A stretch of 64,000 bases of DNA from Cyclobacteriaceae bacterium. GTDB lineage: Bacteria > Bacteroidota > Bacteroidia > Cytophagales > Cyclobacteriaceae. Position 1 is the stretch's first letter, and each line of letters starts with the position of its first letter. Below the pieces are notes generated by a model, which saw nothing but the letters and a program-made list of their open reading frames with translations, was not told the DNA's origin and made no database searches. Location of the stretch: contig JAEUUF010000019.1 of assembly GCA_016787645.1 (NCBI GenBank), positions 173,088 to 237,087 on the forward strand. The letters are read 5' to 3'. Made by a program: the position numbers and the translations under genes. Positions 37,555 to 44,760 of this stretch are shown in pieces.

Positions 37555-38955
37555 ATGAAGATCAGAGTCCAGGGGGCAGCCGGTGGAGAAGTGACCGGTT
37601 CAGCTTACCTCATTCAAACGTCCCGATCAAACGTGTTGGTCGACGCTGGCATGTTCCAGGGAGGACGCCAGTCGGAGGCGAAGAACAAAATTCCCAAAGG
37701 CGCCACGCCCGACCAGATAGACGCCATTCTCCTTACTCACGGACACCTGGATCACACCGGCCGAGTGCCGCTCCTCATTAAATATGGCTTTGACGGGCCA
37801 ATCTATACTACCGAAGAAACCATTGAGCTAACTCAAATCATCCTCCAGGATTCTGCCCGCCTGCAGGTAGCGGATGCCATCCGTCAAAACAAGCGCGCCT
37901 GGCGTAAGCGTGAAAAGGGCCCGTTGGCAGAACCGCTGTACAACTCGGAGCATGTTGAGTTCATGAAGGAGCTTACTCGCCCGGTGCCCTTTCATAAATC
38001 CATCCTAATCACCGACGACATCAGTGCCCGATGGATCGAGGCAGGTCATATGCTTGGATCCGGAAGCATCGAGGTAACGGTAAATGAAAATGGCAAAAAC
38101 AAAGTCATCGTATTCTCCGGCGACCTTGGTCCACTTACCCTTCCCTTGCTCCGTCCGTTCGAACAGCTTACAAAGGCCGACCTTGTCTTCCTGGAGTCCA
38201 CTTATGGGGATCGCGATCACAAGCCCTACGATGAGACCCTGGAAGAATTCAAGCAGATCGTAAAGAAAGCTTACGCAGAAAAGGGGAAAATGCTCGTCCC
38301 AACGTTTGCCATTGGCCGTGCCCAGCAGATTATCTATCACCTGGCGGAGATGTTTGCAAACAAAGATGTGCCACCTTTCCCGGTGTACATGGATTCTCCC
38401 ATGGGCCTCAGCGCTTTTGAAGTTTACAAGAATCACCAGGACCTGCTCGATGAAGAGTACCAGGCGCTGAAAAAGCGCGGAGTCTTTCCCCTCAGCCGTC
38501 GCACCTTTGTGGCAAGCCAGTCGGCTGAAACATCCAAAGCACTTAACGAAGCAAAAGGGCCCTGCATGATCCTGGCTGGGGCGGGTATGTGCAACGGCGG
38601 AAGGATCCTTCACCACTTGTATCGCAACCTCGAAAACCCCAATGCCCACATCATCATTGTGGGATTTCAATCAGATGGTTCGCTGGGGCGCCGCATTGTG
38701 GAACGCCGGCCGGAAATTTCCATCTTCGGTGATCGGTTGAAGCTGCTGGCGCAAGTACATACCCTCGGCGGTTTTAGTGCCCACGCCGGCCAGACCGACC
38801 TGCTTAAATGGTTTTCCACCCTGGCACCCGCAAAACCAAAACTCGTCATTACCCACGGTGAAAATGTACAACGTGCCGCCCTCGCTGAACAGATACGGAA
38901 GAAATACAAAATCACCGCCATCTTGCCAAAGATTGGCGACACTATTGAACTCTAG
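37555..38955 (+). CDS. Beta-CASP metallo-beta-lactamase RNase-like protein
   Basis: A 466-residue zinc hydrolase with the MBL motif THGHLDH (H62, H64, D66, H67) followed by a beta-CASP insert. Later ligands are in SGDLG, ESTYGDRDH, VPTFAIGRAQQIIYHL, GAGMCNGGRILHHLYRNL and the final GGFSAHAGQTDL. These features match the YSH1/CPSF73-like bacterial RNases often annotated as exonucleases of the beta-lactamase fold involved in RNA processing. The enzyme is cytosolic, with no signal peptide. RNA as the substrate is inferred from the family. It follows the aminotransferase by 9 nt and precedes the Tyr/Gly-rich exported protein by 13 nt. Confidence 0.92.
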   Translation: MKIRVQGAAGGEVTGSAYLIQTSRSNVLVDAGMFQGGRQSEAKNKIPKGATPDQIDAILLTHGHLDHTGRVPLLIKYGFDGPIYTTEETIELTQIILQDSARLQVADAIRQNKRAWRKREKGPLAEPLYNSEHVEFMKELTRPVPFHKSILITDDISARWIEAGHMLGSGSIEVTVNENGKNKVIVFSGDLGPLTLPLLRPFEQLTKADLVFLESTYGDRDHKPYDETLEEFKQIVKKAYAEKGKMLVPTFAIGRAQQIIYHLAEMFANKDVPPFPVYMDSPMGLSAFEVYKNHQDLLDEEYQALKKRGVFPLSRRTFVASQSAETSKALNEAKGPCMILAGAGMCNGGRILHHLYRNLENPNAHIIIVGFQSDGSLGRRIVERRPEISIFGDRLKLLAQVHTLGGFSAHAGQTDLLKWFSTLAPAKPKLVITHGENVQRAALAEQIRKKYKITAILPKIGDTIEL

Positions 38956-38968
38956 ACAGACTAATTAT

Positions 38969-41071
38969 ATGAATCTCACAAGGTCTCTTTTACTTCTCTT
39001 TCTTTTCATAAGCGCTGAGTATGCTTATGCCCAATGGCCCAAGGAAATCACCTCCAAGAATGGGGCCGTAATTACCGTATACCAACCTCAGCCCGAAAAA
39101 CTCGATGGTAACAAGATTGAAGGCCGGGCGGCTTTTTCTGCGGTAGAAACCCCAGGCACTGAACCCATCTTCGGGGTCTTCTGGTACACGGCCACGATGG
39201 CCACCGACCGTGACACACGGACCATGGCGTTGGAGAGCATAAAAGTCAATGACGTAAAGCTTCCCGGCATCACCGACGAGAACAAGCTGCTTCGGCTGAG
39301 ACAGTTGCTGGAGATTGAAATTCCCACTTGGCAACTCACCGCTTCGCTCGACGACATTACCGCCACCATTGAGCAGGAACAGGCCTATGTTGGCGATGAA
39401 CTCAAGAATGATCCGCCCAAGATCATCTATATGTCCCAGCCGACCACCCTGGTGCTGATCGATGGGGAACCCAAACTTCAGGACGACAAAGAGCTAAAAA
39501 TGAAGCGGGTGATCAACTCGGCTTTCCTGATTGTTCAAAGCACGGAAGATAAAAAGTATTACCTCAATGGCGGCACCACCTGGTTTGCTTCCGTGTCCAT
39601 GAAAGAAGGCTATCAACCCGCCGGCACATTGCCCAAATCGATTACTGCTTTGGATCAGCAAATGAAAAAGCAGCAGGAGGGCAAGCCGAAACCCGAGCAG
39701 AAACCAGCTGGTTCCATCCTGGTGAGTACCGAGCCCGCCGAACTTATCCAATCCGATGGGCCAGCCCAATATGCCAACATACCGGAAACGAACCTGCTTT
39801 ATGTTTCCAATTCCAGCGACGACCTGTTCAAGAATATCAGCGACAACCAGTTCTACGTGCTGCTTTCCGGGCGTTGGTACTCTTCTGCCAAACTGGAAGG
39901 ACCTTGGGCATACGTCGCTTCTGATAAACTGCCGGCAGATTTTGCGAAGATCCCCGAAGGATCGCCGAAAGATAATGTCTTATCGAGCGTAGCAGGTACA
40001 ACAGCCAGCAAAGACGCCATTCACGATGCGCAAGTGCCCCAAACTGCCAAAGTCGACCGCAAGACAGCAACTTGCACAGTGACTTATGATGGAGAGCCGA
40101 AGTTTGAAAAGATCGAAGGCACTTCGCTGGAACTCGCCATGAACACCAGCAGTACTGTACTCAAAGCCGGTAGCATTTATTATTGCGTTGACAAGGGAGT
40201 TTGGTTTTCGTCCAGTGCAGCCAAAGGCCCCTGGAAGGTGAGTGATACACGACCGAAAGAAGTGGAGCAGATTCCAGCGAGCTCCACCGCGTACAACGTA
40301 AAATATGTTTATATCTACGACACCACGCCGGATGTAGTTTATGTTGGATATACGCCGGGCTATATGGGTTGTTATGTGTATGGACCAACCGTTGTTTATG
40401 GAACAGGCTATTATTATTATCCATGGTATGGTCCTTACTATTACCCCAGACCGGTAACCTATGGATTCAGCATGCACTACAATCCCTGGACTGGTTGGAG
40501 CATGGGTTTCCACTACAGCAGTGGTTTTTTCCACTTCAGTGTCTATGGCGGTGGTGGTTACTGGGGACCCCCCGTTTATCGTCCACCCTACTATCCGCCC
40601 TACCGTGGAGGGATGTACGGCGGACGAGGGCCAACGTACATTCACAATGACATCGACATCAATGCCGATCGTTCAAACAACATTTATAACCGACGCAATG
40701 ATGTCTCGACCAAGGATATCAATCGCGGTCAAGGTGCCGGCAACCGGCCAACGGCGGGGACTCGTGATCAGCAGCGTCCTTCACAACCTGGCGCAAGTCA
40801 GCAACCTGCCGGAGGCAACCGGGACAATGTCTACTCCGATCGCAATGGCAACGTATACCAGCGCAACGACAAAGGGGATTGGTCACAACGCCAGGGCAAC
40901 CAGTGGCAAAATACTCCGCAATCCTCGCAGATGGACCGGGATTACCAAAACCGGCAACGCAGCGCACAACAAAACTCGAGCTTCCAGCAAATGAATCGTG
41001 GTGGTAACCTCGGTGCGGGTTCGCGTGGGGGTGGTGGCATGCGTGGGGGTGGAGGTGGCCGCCGAAGGTAA
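38969..41071 (+). CDS. Exported protein with Tyr/Gly-rich C-terminus
   Basis: A 700-residue secreted or surface protein of unknown function. A Sec signal (MNLTRSLLLLFLFISAEYAYAQ) fixes the start at 38969; the frame is open back to 38777 but overlaps the MBL gene. Residues 25-440 repeat a motif of about 150 residues: YLNGGTTWFASVS, FYVLLSGRWYSSAKLEGPWAYV and YCVDKGVWFSSSAAKGPWKV are three successive versions of a [Y]xxxxGxWFxSxxxxGPW module. A strongly aromatic segment (YYYYPWYGPYYYP) and a low-complexity tail rich in Gly, Arg, Asn and Gln follow (to GGGGRRR). The layout is reminiscent of proteins annotated loosely as carbohydrate-binding family V/XII. Adhesive or cell-surface role is only a guess. 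Confidence 0.8.
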   Translation: MNLTRSLLLLFLFISAEYAYAQWPKEITSKNGAVITVYQPQPEKLDGNKIEGRAAFSAVETPGTEPIFGVFWYTATMATDRDTRTMALESIKVNDVKLPGITDENKLLRLRQLLEIEIPTWQLTASLDDITATIEQEQAYVGDELKNDPPKIIYMSQPTTLVLIDGEPKLQDDKELKMKRVINSAFLIVQSTEDKKYYLNGGTTWFASVSMKEGYQPAGTLPKSITALDQQMKKQQEGKPKPEQKPAGSILVSTEPAELIQSDGPAQYANIPETNLLYVSNSSDDLFKNISDNQFYVLLSGRWYSSAKLEGPWAYVASDKLPADFAKIPEGSPKDNVLSSVAGTTASKDAIHDAQVPQTAKVDRKTATCTVTYDGEPKFEKIEGTSLELAMNTSSTVLKAGSIYYCVDKGVWFSSSAAKGPWKVSDTRPKEVEQIPASSTAYNVKYVYIYDTTPDVVYVGYTPGYMGCYVYGPTVVYGTGYYYYPWYGPYYYPRPVTYGFSMHYNPWTGWSMGFHYSSGFFHFSVYGGGGYWGPPVYRPPYYPPYRGGMYGGRGPTYIHNDIDINADRSNNIYNRRNDVSTKDINRGQGAGNRPTAGTRDQQRPSQPGASQQPAGGNRDNVYSDRNGNVYQRNDKGDWSQRQGNQWQNTPQSSQMDRDYQNRQRSAQQNSSFQQMNRGGNLGAGSRGGGGMRGGGGGRRR

Positions 41072-41084
41072 ACATCCATTCCTT

Positions 41085-41510
41085 ATGCCGGATATTCTTC
41101 ATCAGTTCAGAATCAACGCGTCATCCGCCCGGGTCTTCGAAGCATTTTGCTCTTCAGGGGGTTTGAACAACTGGTGGACATTAAAGTCCGCCGGCGAGCC
41201 AAAGCTAAACCAGTTATACACCCTGTACTTTGGTCCCGAATACGACTGGCGTGCCGAAGTCACTCATCTTGTTCCCGGCAAGGAAATCACCTGGAAGATG
41301 AAGCAGGCGATGGACGATTGGATGGGTACCGAAGTAGGTATCCGGCTAACGGAAGACAAAGACGGCACGATCGCAGACTTCTTTCACAAAGGCTGGCGGG
41401 AGCCCAGTGATCACTTTCGCATCAGCAACTTTTGCTGGGGTTACCTGTTGAAAGGACTCAAAGACTATGTGGAGCGGGGTACTGTCATTCCGTTTGAAAA
41501 ACGTAACTAA
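41085..41510 (+). CDS. SRPBCC/START-like domain protein
   Basis: A 141-residue SRPBCC (AHSA1/Bet v1-like) ligand-binding fold protein. LHQFRINASSARVFEAFCSSGGLNNWWT is the characteristic first strand and helix, and DWRAEVTHLVPGKEITWKM with WGYLLKGLKDYVERG gives the later strands and C-terminal helix. The start at 41085 gives the standard N-terminus; the frame is open upstream into the Gly-rich tail of the preceding gene but is not coding. It lies 13 nt after the Tyr/Gly-rich protein gene and is cytosolic. Ligand unknown. Confidence 0.85.
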   Translation: MPDILHQFRINASSARVFEAFCSSGGLNNWWTLKSAGEPKLNQLYTLYFGPEYDWRAEVTHLVPGKEITWKMKQAMDDWMGTEVGIRLTEDKDGTIADFFHKGWREPSDHFRISNFCWGYLLKGLKDYVERGTVIPFEKRN

Positions 41511-41520
41511 TAACAACCCT

Positions 41521-42045
41521 ATGCGACAAGTTCTTCCTTTGATTATCCTGCTATTTTCATTTCCACTTTTCAGCCAGGTAAAAGAGAAAGTGCCGCCCAC
41601 GGATGCTATTGTCGTGTCTGGGCTGGTGGAGAAGGAGATTACTTTCGGCATAGCTGAAATTTCAGCGATAACCTCGCGGCCGGTGGCCGATGTGGTCATT
41701 ACTAATCATGTCGGTGAACCGCGGGGTACCGCCAAGGGATTACGCGGAGTTTTGGTAAAAGATCTGTTGAGTGGCGTAACCATCAAGTCTGAAAGCCCCA
41801 AGGTGCTCAGCGAATTCTATTTCACCTTCATCGCCTCCGACGGATATACGGTTGTGTATTCCTGGAATGAGCTTTTCAATTCACCCAATGGTGAGAACTG
41901 CTACCTGATTGTTGAGAAAGACGGCAAGAAGCTTTTCGAGATGCCAGAACGGATGCTGGTAATCACCCCGACCGATTTCAAGACAGGCCGGAGGCACATC
42001 AAAGGGCTAAGTCGGATTAGTGTAGCGCGGGCTTCAAAGAATTAG
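41521..42045 (+). CDS. Exported protein, molybdopterin-oxidoreductase-like domain
   Basis: A 174-residue periplasmic protein with a signal peptide (MRQVLPLIILLFSFPLFSQ). The body (IVVSGLVEKEITFGIAEISAI, VVITNHVGEPRGTAKGLRGVLVKDLLSG, FIASDGYTVVYSWNELFN, KKLFEMPERMLVITPTDFKTGRRHIKGLSRISV) has the strand pattern of the compact sulfite-oxidase/YedY molybdopterin-binding fold as seen in small family members. No Cys equivalent to the molybdenum ligand is apparent, so it may be a cofactor-free relative that binds a ligand or partner. It sits in a tight run of small envelope genes. Confidence 0.65.
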   Translation: MRQVLPLIILLFSFPLFSQVKEKVPPTDAIVVSGLVEKEITFGIAEISAITSRPVADVVITNHVGEPRGTAKGLRGVLVKDLLSGVTIKSESPKVLSEFYFTFIASDGYTVVYSWNELFNSPNGENCYLIVEKDGKKLFEMPERMLVITPTDFKTGRRHIKGLSRISVARASKN

Positions 42046-42053
42046 GGCAGCGT

Positions 42054-42854
42054 ATGTCAACGGATAACGGTTCAATGGAGAAAGGATCTAAGCCATCCGA
42101 GGATAAGGGTGCGGTTATTGACCTTATTAAGGAAGCGTTGGGGTACGAACAAGGATTGTGGCGTACACTCGTTGATTTGCGGAGCAAGCCCAAAGACGTT
42201 TTGGATGGCTACCTGGCCGCCGATCGGAAGTACGTCAGCCCATTCAAATTGCTTACTACGTCTTTGTCACTCTGGTTGCTCATCAACGGCTTTTTCGTCG
42301 ACTGGTATGCCATTTGGTCTCAACTGTTCACGTCTACAGTAGAACTGGAGACCTCGTTGATTGCCTGGGTGGGCGACTTTGACCCGGCAAAGCGCGCCGC
42401 ACTTGACCGCAAGATGCTGGAATTAACCGGACCCCTATTGTCGATGGTAAGCCGGATAGCCGGAGATCTGTTCTCACGCTGGTACGTTCCTTTCGCCATC
42501 CTTTCTGTCATCGGGACCAGCTGGTTATTTACCCGGATGAACCCTGAAACCGGTCTATCCTTGAGAACCGTCATGTCGGCATTTTCCTATTCAGTAGGCT
42601 CAAACATCCCCTTTTACCTAGGTATTTCAGTCTGCTTCGGACTACACCTTTATTTGGGATTAGGCTTGTTGCTGATCATGAGCATTCTCCTGTTGACGGG
42701 CAAGGCCGGGAAACTGATGTACGCTGCCCCTGGCAAATTCTTCGAAGACCAGGGAAAACAGGTTGAAAAGAAGTTGATTCGGTCGTCGTTTATCGTAACG
42801 TTTATTCTTCAGGTGATGGTAGTCATTGGTTATGTCATCTATTTCAATCGCTAG
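42054..42854 (+). CDS. DUF3667-like membrane protein
   Basis: A 266-residue inner-membrane protein with about five hydrophobic helices. The N-terminal segment ALGYEQGLWRTLVDLRSKPKDVLDGYLAADRKYVSPFKLLTTSLSLWLLING closely follows the DUF3667 pattern (an opening amphipathic stretch, a KxYxxPF-type motif, then the first helix). The C-terminus ends in a helix after a basic loop. The start at 42054 is the first ATG, 8 nt after the preceding stop. The family function is unknown. Confidence 0.75.
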   Translation: MSTDNGSMEKGSKPSEDKGAVIDLIKEALGYEQGLWRTLVDLRSKPKDVLDGYLAADRKYVSPFKLLTTSLSLWLLINGFFVDWYAIWSQLFTSTVELETSLIAWVGDFDPAKRAALDRKMLELTGPLLSMVSRIAGDLFSRWYVPFAILSVIGTSWLFTRMNPETGLSLRTVMSAFSYSVGSNIPFYLGISVCFGLHLYLGLGLLLIMSILLLTGKAGKLMYAAPGKFFEDQGKQVEKKLIRSSFIVTFILQVMVVIGYVIYFNR

Positions 42855-42997
42855 ACAGATGAGGAGGGTTGTTCAGGTAGAGTATTCTATCAAATAATAA
42901 GCTTGGTAAATCGATAGCCAGCGGGTTACTGGCGGAGCGGAAGTTGTTAAGGCCGTTTTGGCGGAAGGACCAAATAAACCCGGAAGTGAAAATTAGC

Positions 42998-43151
42998 TTG
43001 GTAGCCCCGGCAGGAATCCCTGCCTGCCGATCAATGAAAAAACTGATTTGAAGGGAAGACTTAATTATTTGGCGAATCGCTGATTCAACTTGGAAGGGCA
43101 GGGAACCTGCCCGTCCGAACGGCGTTGGCCGGGCGGGCATCTTCAGAATCG
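42998..43151 (-). repeat. tRNA-Arg fragments and GC-rich palindromes
   Basis: 42998-43018 matches the 3' end (with CCA) and part of the T-arm of the intact tRNA-Arg at 43578-43652, then runs into the palindrome GGCAGGAATCCCTGCC. A second palindrome, GGGCAGGGAACCTGCCC, lies near 43096-43112, followed by an inverted-repeat element with GTCCGAACGGCG...GGCCGGGCGGGC arms (about 43112-43137). 43137-43151 then matches the anticodon-arm stretch of the tRNA. This debris fills most of the gap after the DUF3667-like gene. Confidence 0.6.
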
Positions 43152-43176
43152 CCCCGACCAACGATGCTCAGGTTAG

Positions 43177-43342
43177 TAGTCCCGGTAGGAATCGAACCTA
43201 CATCTTGAGAATCGGAATCTCAAATTCTATCCCCGCCCGAACGACCAATTCGTGTTCAGCAACGGTTCATCTCAGGTTAGTAGTTCTTGTTCATTCCTCC
43301 GATTTGCCAGGTTCGGTCGGGCGGGCATTGAAATACGGAGCC
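43177..43342 (-). pseudogene. tRNA-Arg(CCG)-like copy with 94-nt D-loop insert
   Basis: Removing 43233-43326 leaves exactly 72 nt collinear with the intact tRNA (43581-43652): 16 nt of 5' end, then 56 nt. The anticodon loop still reads CCG. Two compensatory changes preserve stems: anticodon stem TTGAG/CTCAA versus TTCAG/CTGAA, and T-stem GTAGG/CCTAC versus GCAGG/CCTGC. The acceptor 3' arm has one mismatch and the CCA is CTA. The insert has inverted ends (GCCCGCCCGACC...GGTCGTTCGGGCGG) and its interior partly duplicates sequence found downstream (CTCAGGTTAGTAGT). It may be a decayed copy or, less likely, an intron-bearing tRNA. Confidence 0.7.
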
Positions 43343-43566
43343 AACTTCTTCTTAAGAAACCTCCGCCCTGCGGATGACTTGAAGTACCTTTCTCTCTCAA
43401 CAGCATCCTTTCGAGTTGGCAACTCTTCAAAATAGATCAATGTAAATGGGAGATACGGACGGAGACTCTTGGTCATGCCCGAATTGTGCTGGTCAATTCT
43501 CCTGGCCAGGTCCTGGCAGTGGCCTTTGTATAAAAAGTCTGAAACCAGGCTTTTTATTACATACAC
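43291..43566 (-). CDS. GIY-YIG nuclease family protein embedded between tRNA copies
   Basis: A small GIY-YIG-fold nuclease-like protein (about 91 residues from GTG 43566). FVYVIKS and FLYKGHCQDLARRIDQHNSG give the GIY/YIG-equivalent strands (VYV, YKG) and the catalytic-arginine helix; YFEELPTRKDAVERERYFKSSAGRRFLKKK completes the core with the metal-binding Glu. The frame is open to an ATG at 43638, but that part is the tRNA-Arg gene read through in frame. The GTG lies 12 nt after the tRNA CCA end and is the likelier start. The 3' end (LAPYFNARPTEPGK) is likewise the 5' part of the next tRNA-like copy plus the palindromic insert. So the gene is exactly framed by tRNA sequence, a pattern that suggests a small homing or tRNA-targeting element. 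Confidence 0.75.
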   Translation of the reverse strand: MYVIKSLVSDFLYKGHCQDLARRIDQHNSGMTKSLRPYLPFTLIYFEELPTRKDAVERERYFKSSAGRRFLKKKLAPYFNARPTEPGKSEE

Positions 43567-43577
43567 AAAGAAAGAAT

Positions 43578-43652
43578 TGGTAGCCCCGGCAGGAATCGAA
43601 CCTGCATCTTCAGAATCGGAATCTGAAATTCTATCCATTGAAATACGGAGCC
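43578..43652 (-). tRNA. tRNA-Arg (anticodon CCG)
   Basis: 75 nt with an encoded CCA. The acceptor arms GGCTCCG/CGGGGCT pair with two G-U wobbles. The D-arm is TTTC-AATGGATA-GAA. The anticodon arm TCAGA-TTCCGAT-TCTGA reads CCG at positions 3-5 of the 7-nt loop, and the T-arm GCAGG-TTCGATT-CCTGC is perfect. It reads CGG arginine codons. It is surrounded by partial and interrupted copies of itself. No other tRNA is in the window. Confidence 0.93.
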
Positions 43653-43696
43653 AAATAAAGATCCAATCTCACAAATTCCACCTCGACATTGTCTGG

Positions 43697-43785
43697 TGAA
43701 ATTCTATCCCCGCCCGAACGACCTTGGAGTCGTTATGTAATGTAACCGGATTTGTTCGGTCGGGCGGGCATTGAAATACGGAGCC
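43697..43785 (-). pseudogene. 5' half of tRNA-Arg copy with 60-nt insert at same site
   Basis: 43770-43785 equals the 16-nt 5' end of the intact tRNA, and 43697-43709 equals the next 13 nt; between them lies a 60-nt insert (43710-43769) with the same inverted ends GCCCGCCCGACCGAAC...GGTCGTTCGGGCGG as the 94-nt insert but a different interior. The copy stops in the anticodon stem, so it is not functional. It lies 44 nt upstream of the intact tRNA on the same strand. Confidence 0.7.
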
Positions 43786-43873
43786 AAATCACTCTTGACG
43801 ATCCAAGAGGAGTGCAAATATAGCCAAAAGGCTATTCCATAAAACAGCGCCAAACCGCTGGTCGCAAATGCGC

Positions 43874-43881
43874 TATCTTTG
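43874..43881 (+). promoter_or_regulatory. -7 element TATCTTTG next to EEP start
   Basis: Perfect TAnnTTTG match ending 5 nt before the ATG at 43887, the same unusually short spacing as at 19292-19299. If active it would give a leaderless transcript. Confidence 0.4.
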
Positions 43882-43886
43882 GCGAT

Positions 43887-44735
43887 ATGATAGGCCCCGG
43901 CTATGCGATTTTATTCTTCTTCCTAGTGGTGACCTTTATGCCTTACCCTGCCAGCGGACAGGCGATCCGGATCATGTCCTACAACATCCGGTTTGACAAC
44001 CCGGCCGATGGGTTGAATTCCTGGGGCAATCGAAGGGAATTCCTGGCCGGCCAGGTACAGTCTGCCGATCCGGATGTCCTGGCAATCCAGGAGAGCCTTC
44101 CCAACCAGGTTGAATTCCTCTCAACAAAACTGAATGGGTATGGCCATGCCGGCCAGGGAAGGGACGAGGGCGGTCAAGGTGAGTCAACCACTATCTTCTT
44201 CAGGCAAAGCCGGTTTGACCTGAAAGAAGTAAACCAGTTTTGGTTGTCGGAGTCCCCCGACCAACTTTCAAGGGGATGGGATGCCGCGATCCGGAGGATT
44301 TGCACTTATGTTTTGTTGTTCGATAAACAACTGAACCGTTCTATCCTCATCTTCAATACCCACTTTGACCACATCGGACACCAGGCACGGATAAAAAGTG
44401 CGGAACTCATCTTGAGAAAAATCAAGGAATCAAATGCCCAAGGCCTGCCCGTAATCCTCACCGGTGATTTTAACGCGACCCCCGATTCAGCACCGATCCA
44501 GTTGCTTCAAAAAGAAATGAGTGACTGCCGCCTTATTGCCACGTCGAAATCCATGGCCGCTCAAGGATCGTTCAACGCGTTCGATACTGCAAAACCTGCA
44601 ACACAGCTGATCGACCACATCTTCGTCACTTCGGGGGTTACCGTAGCAACCTACGCTGTTCTTGTTGCGACCCAGGATGGCAAATATCCTTCCGATCATT
44701 TTCCGGTGGTGGTGGATATTGCCCTTCCAAAGTAA
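43887..44735 (+). CDS. Exported endonuclease/exonuclease/phosphatase family protein
   Basis: A 282-residue protein with a Sec signal (hydrophobic 5-19, cleavage after PASGQ). The DNase-I/EEP fold is shown by IRIMSYNIRFDN, LAIQESLPNQVEFL, FNTHFDHIG, the catalytic GDFNATPDS and the final SDHFPVVVDI, giving Asn, Glu, His and Asp residues of the active site. Exported Bacteroidota members of this type are often phosphodiesterases or sphingomyelinase-like. The substrate is open. The start is taken as 43887 because it gives the signal peptide. Confidence 0.9.
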   Translation: MIGPGYAILFFFLVVTFMPYPASGQAIRIMSYNIRFDNPADGLNSWGNRREFLAGQVQSADPDVLAIQESLPNQVEFLSTKLNGYGHAGQGRDEGGQGESTTIFFRQSRFDLKEVNQFWLSESPDQLSRGWDAAIRRICTYVLLFDKQLNRSILIFNTHFDHIGHQARIKSAELILRKIKESNAQGLPVILTGDFNATPDSAPIQLLQKEMSDCRLIATSKSMAAQGSFNAFDTAKPATQLIDHIFVTSGVTVATYAVLVATQDGKYPSDHFPVVVDIALPK

Positions 44736-44760
44736 CTTCACTTCTCGAAGGCACAGGCAC

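Noticed and set aside
43578-43638. N-terminal extension of the GIY-YIG protein from ATG 43638
   Set aside because: The extra residues are simply the tRNA-Arg gene read in frame; the GTG at 43566 after the CCA end is the more plausible start.
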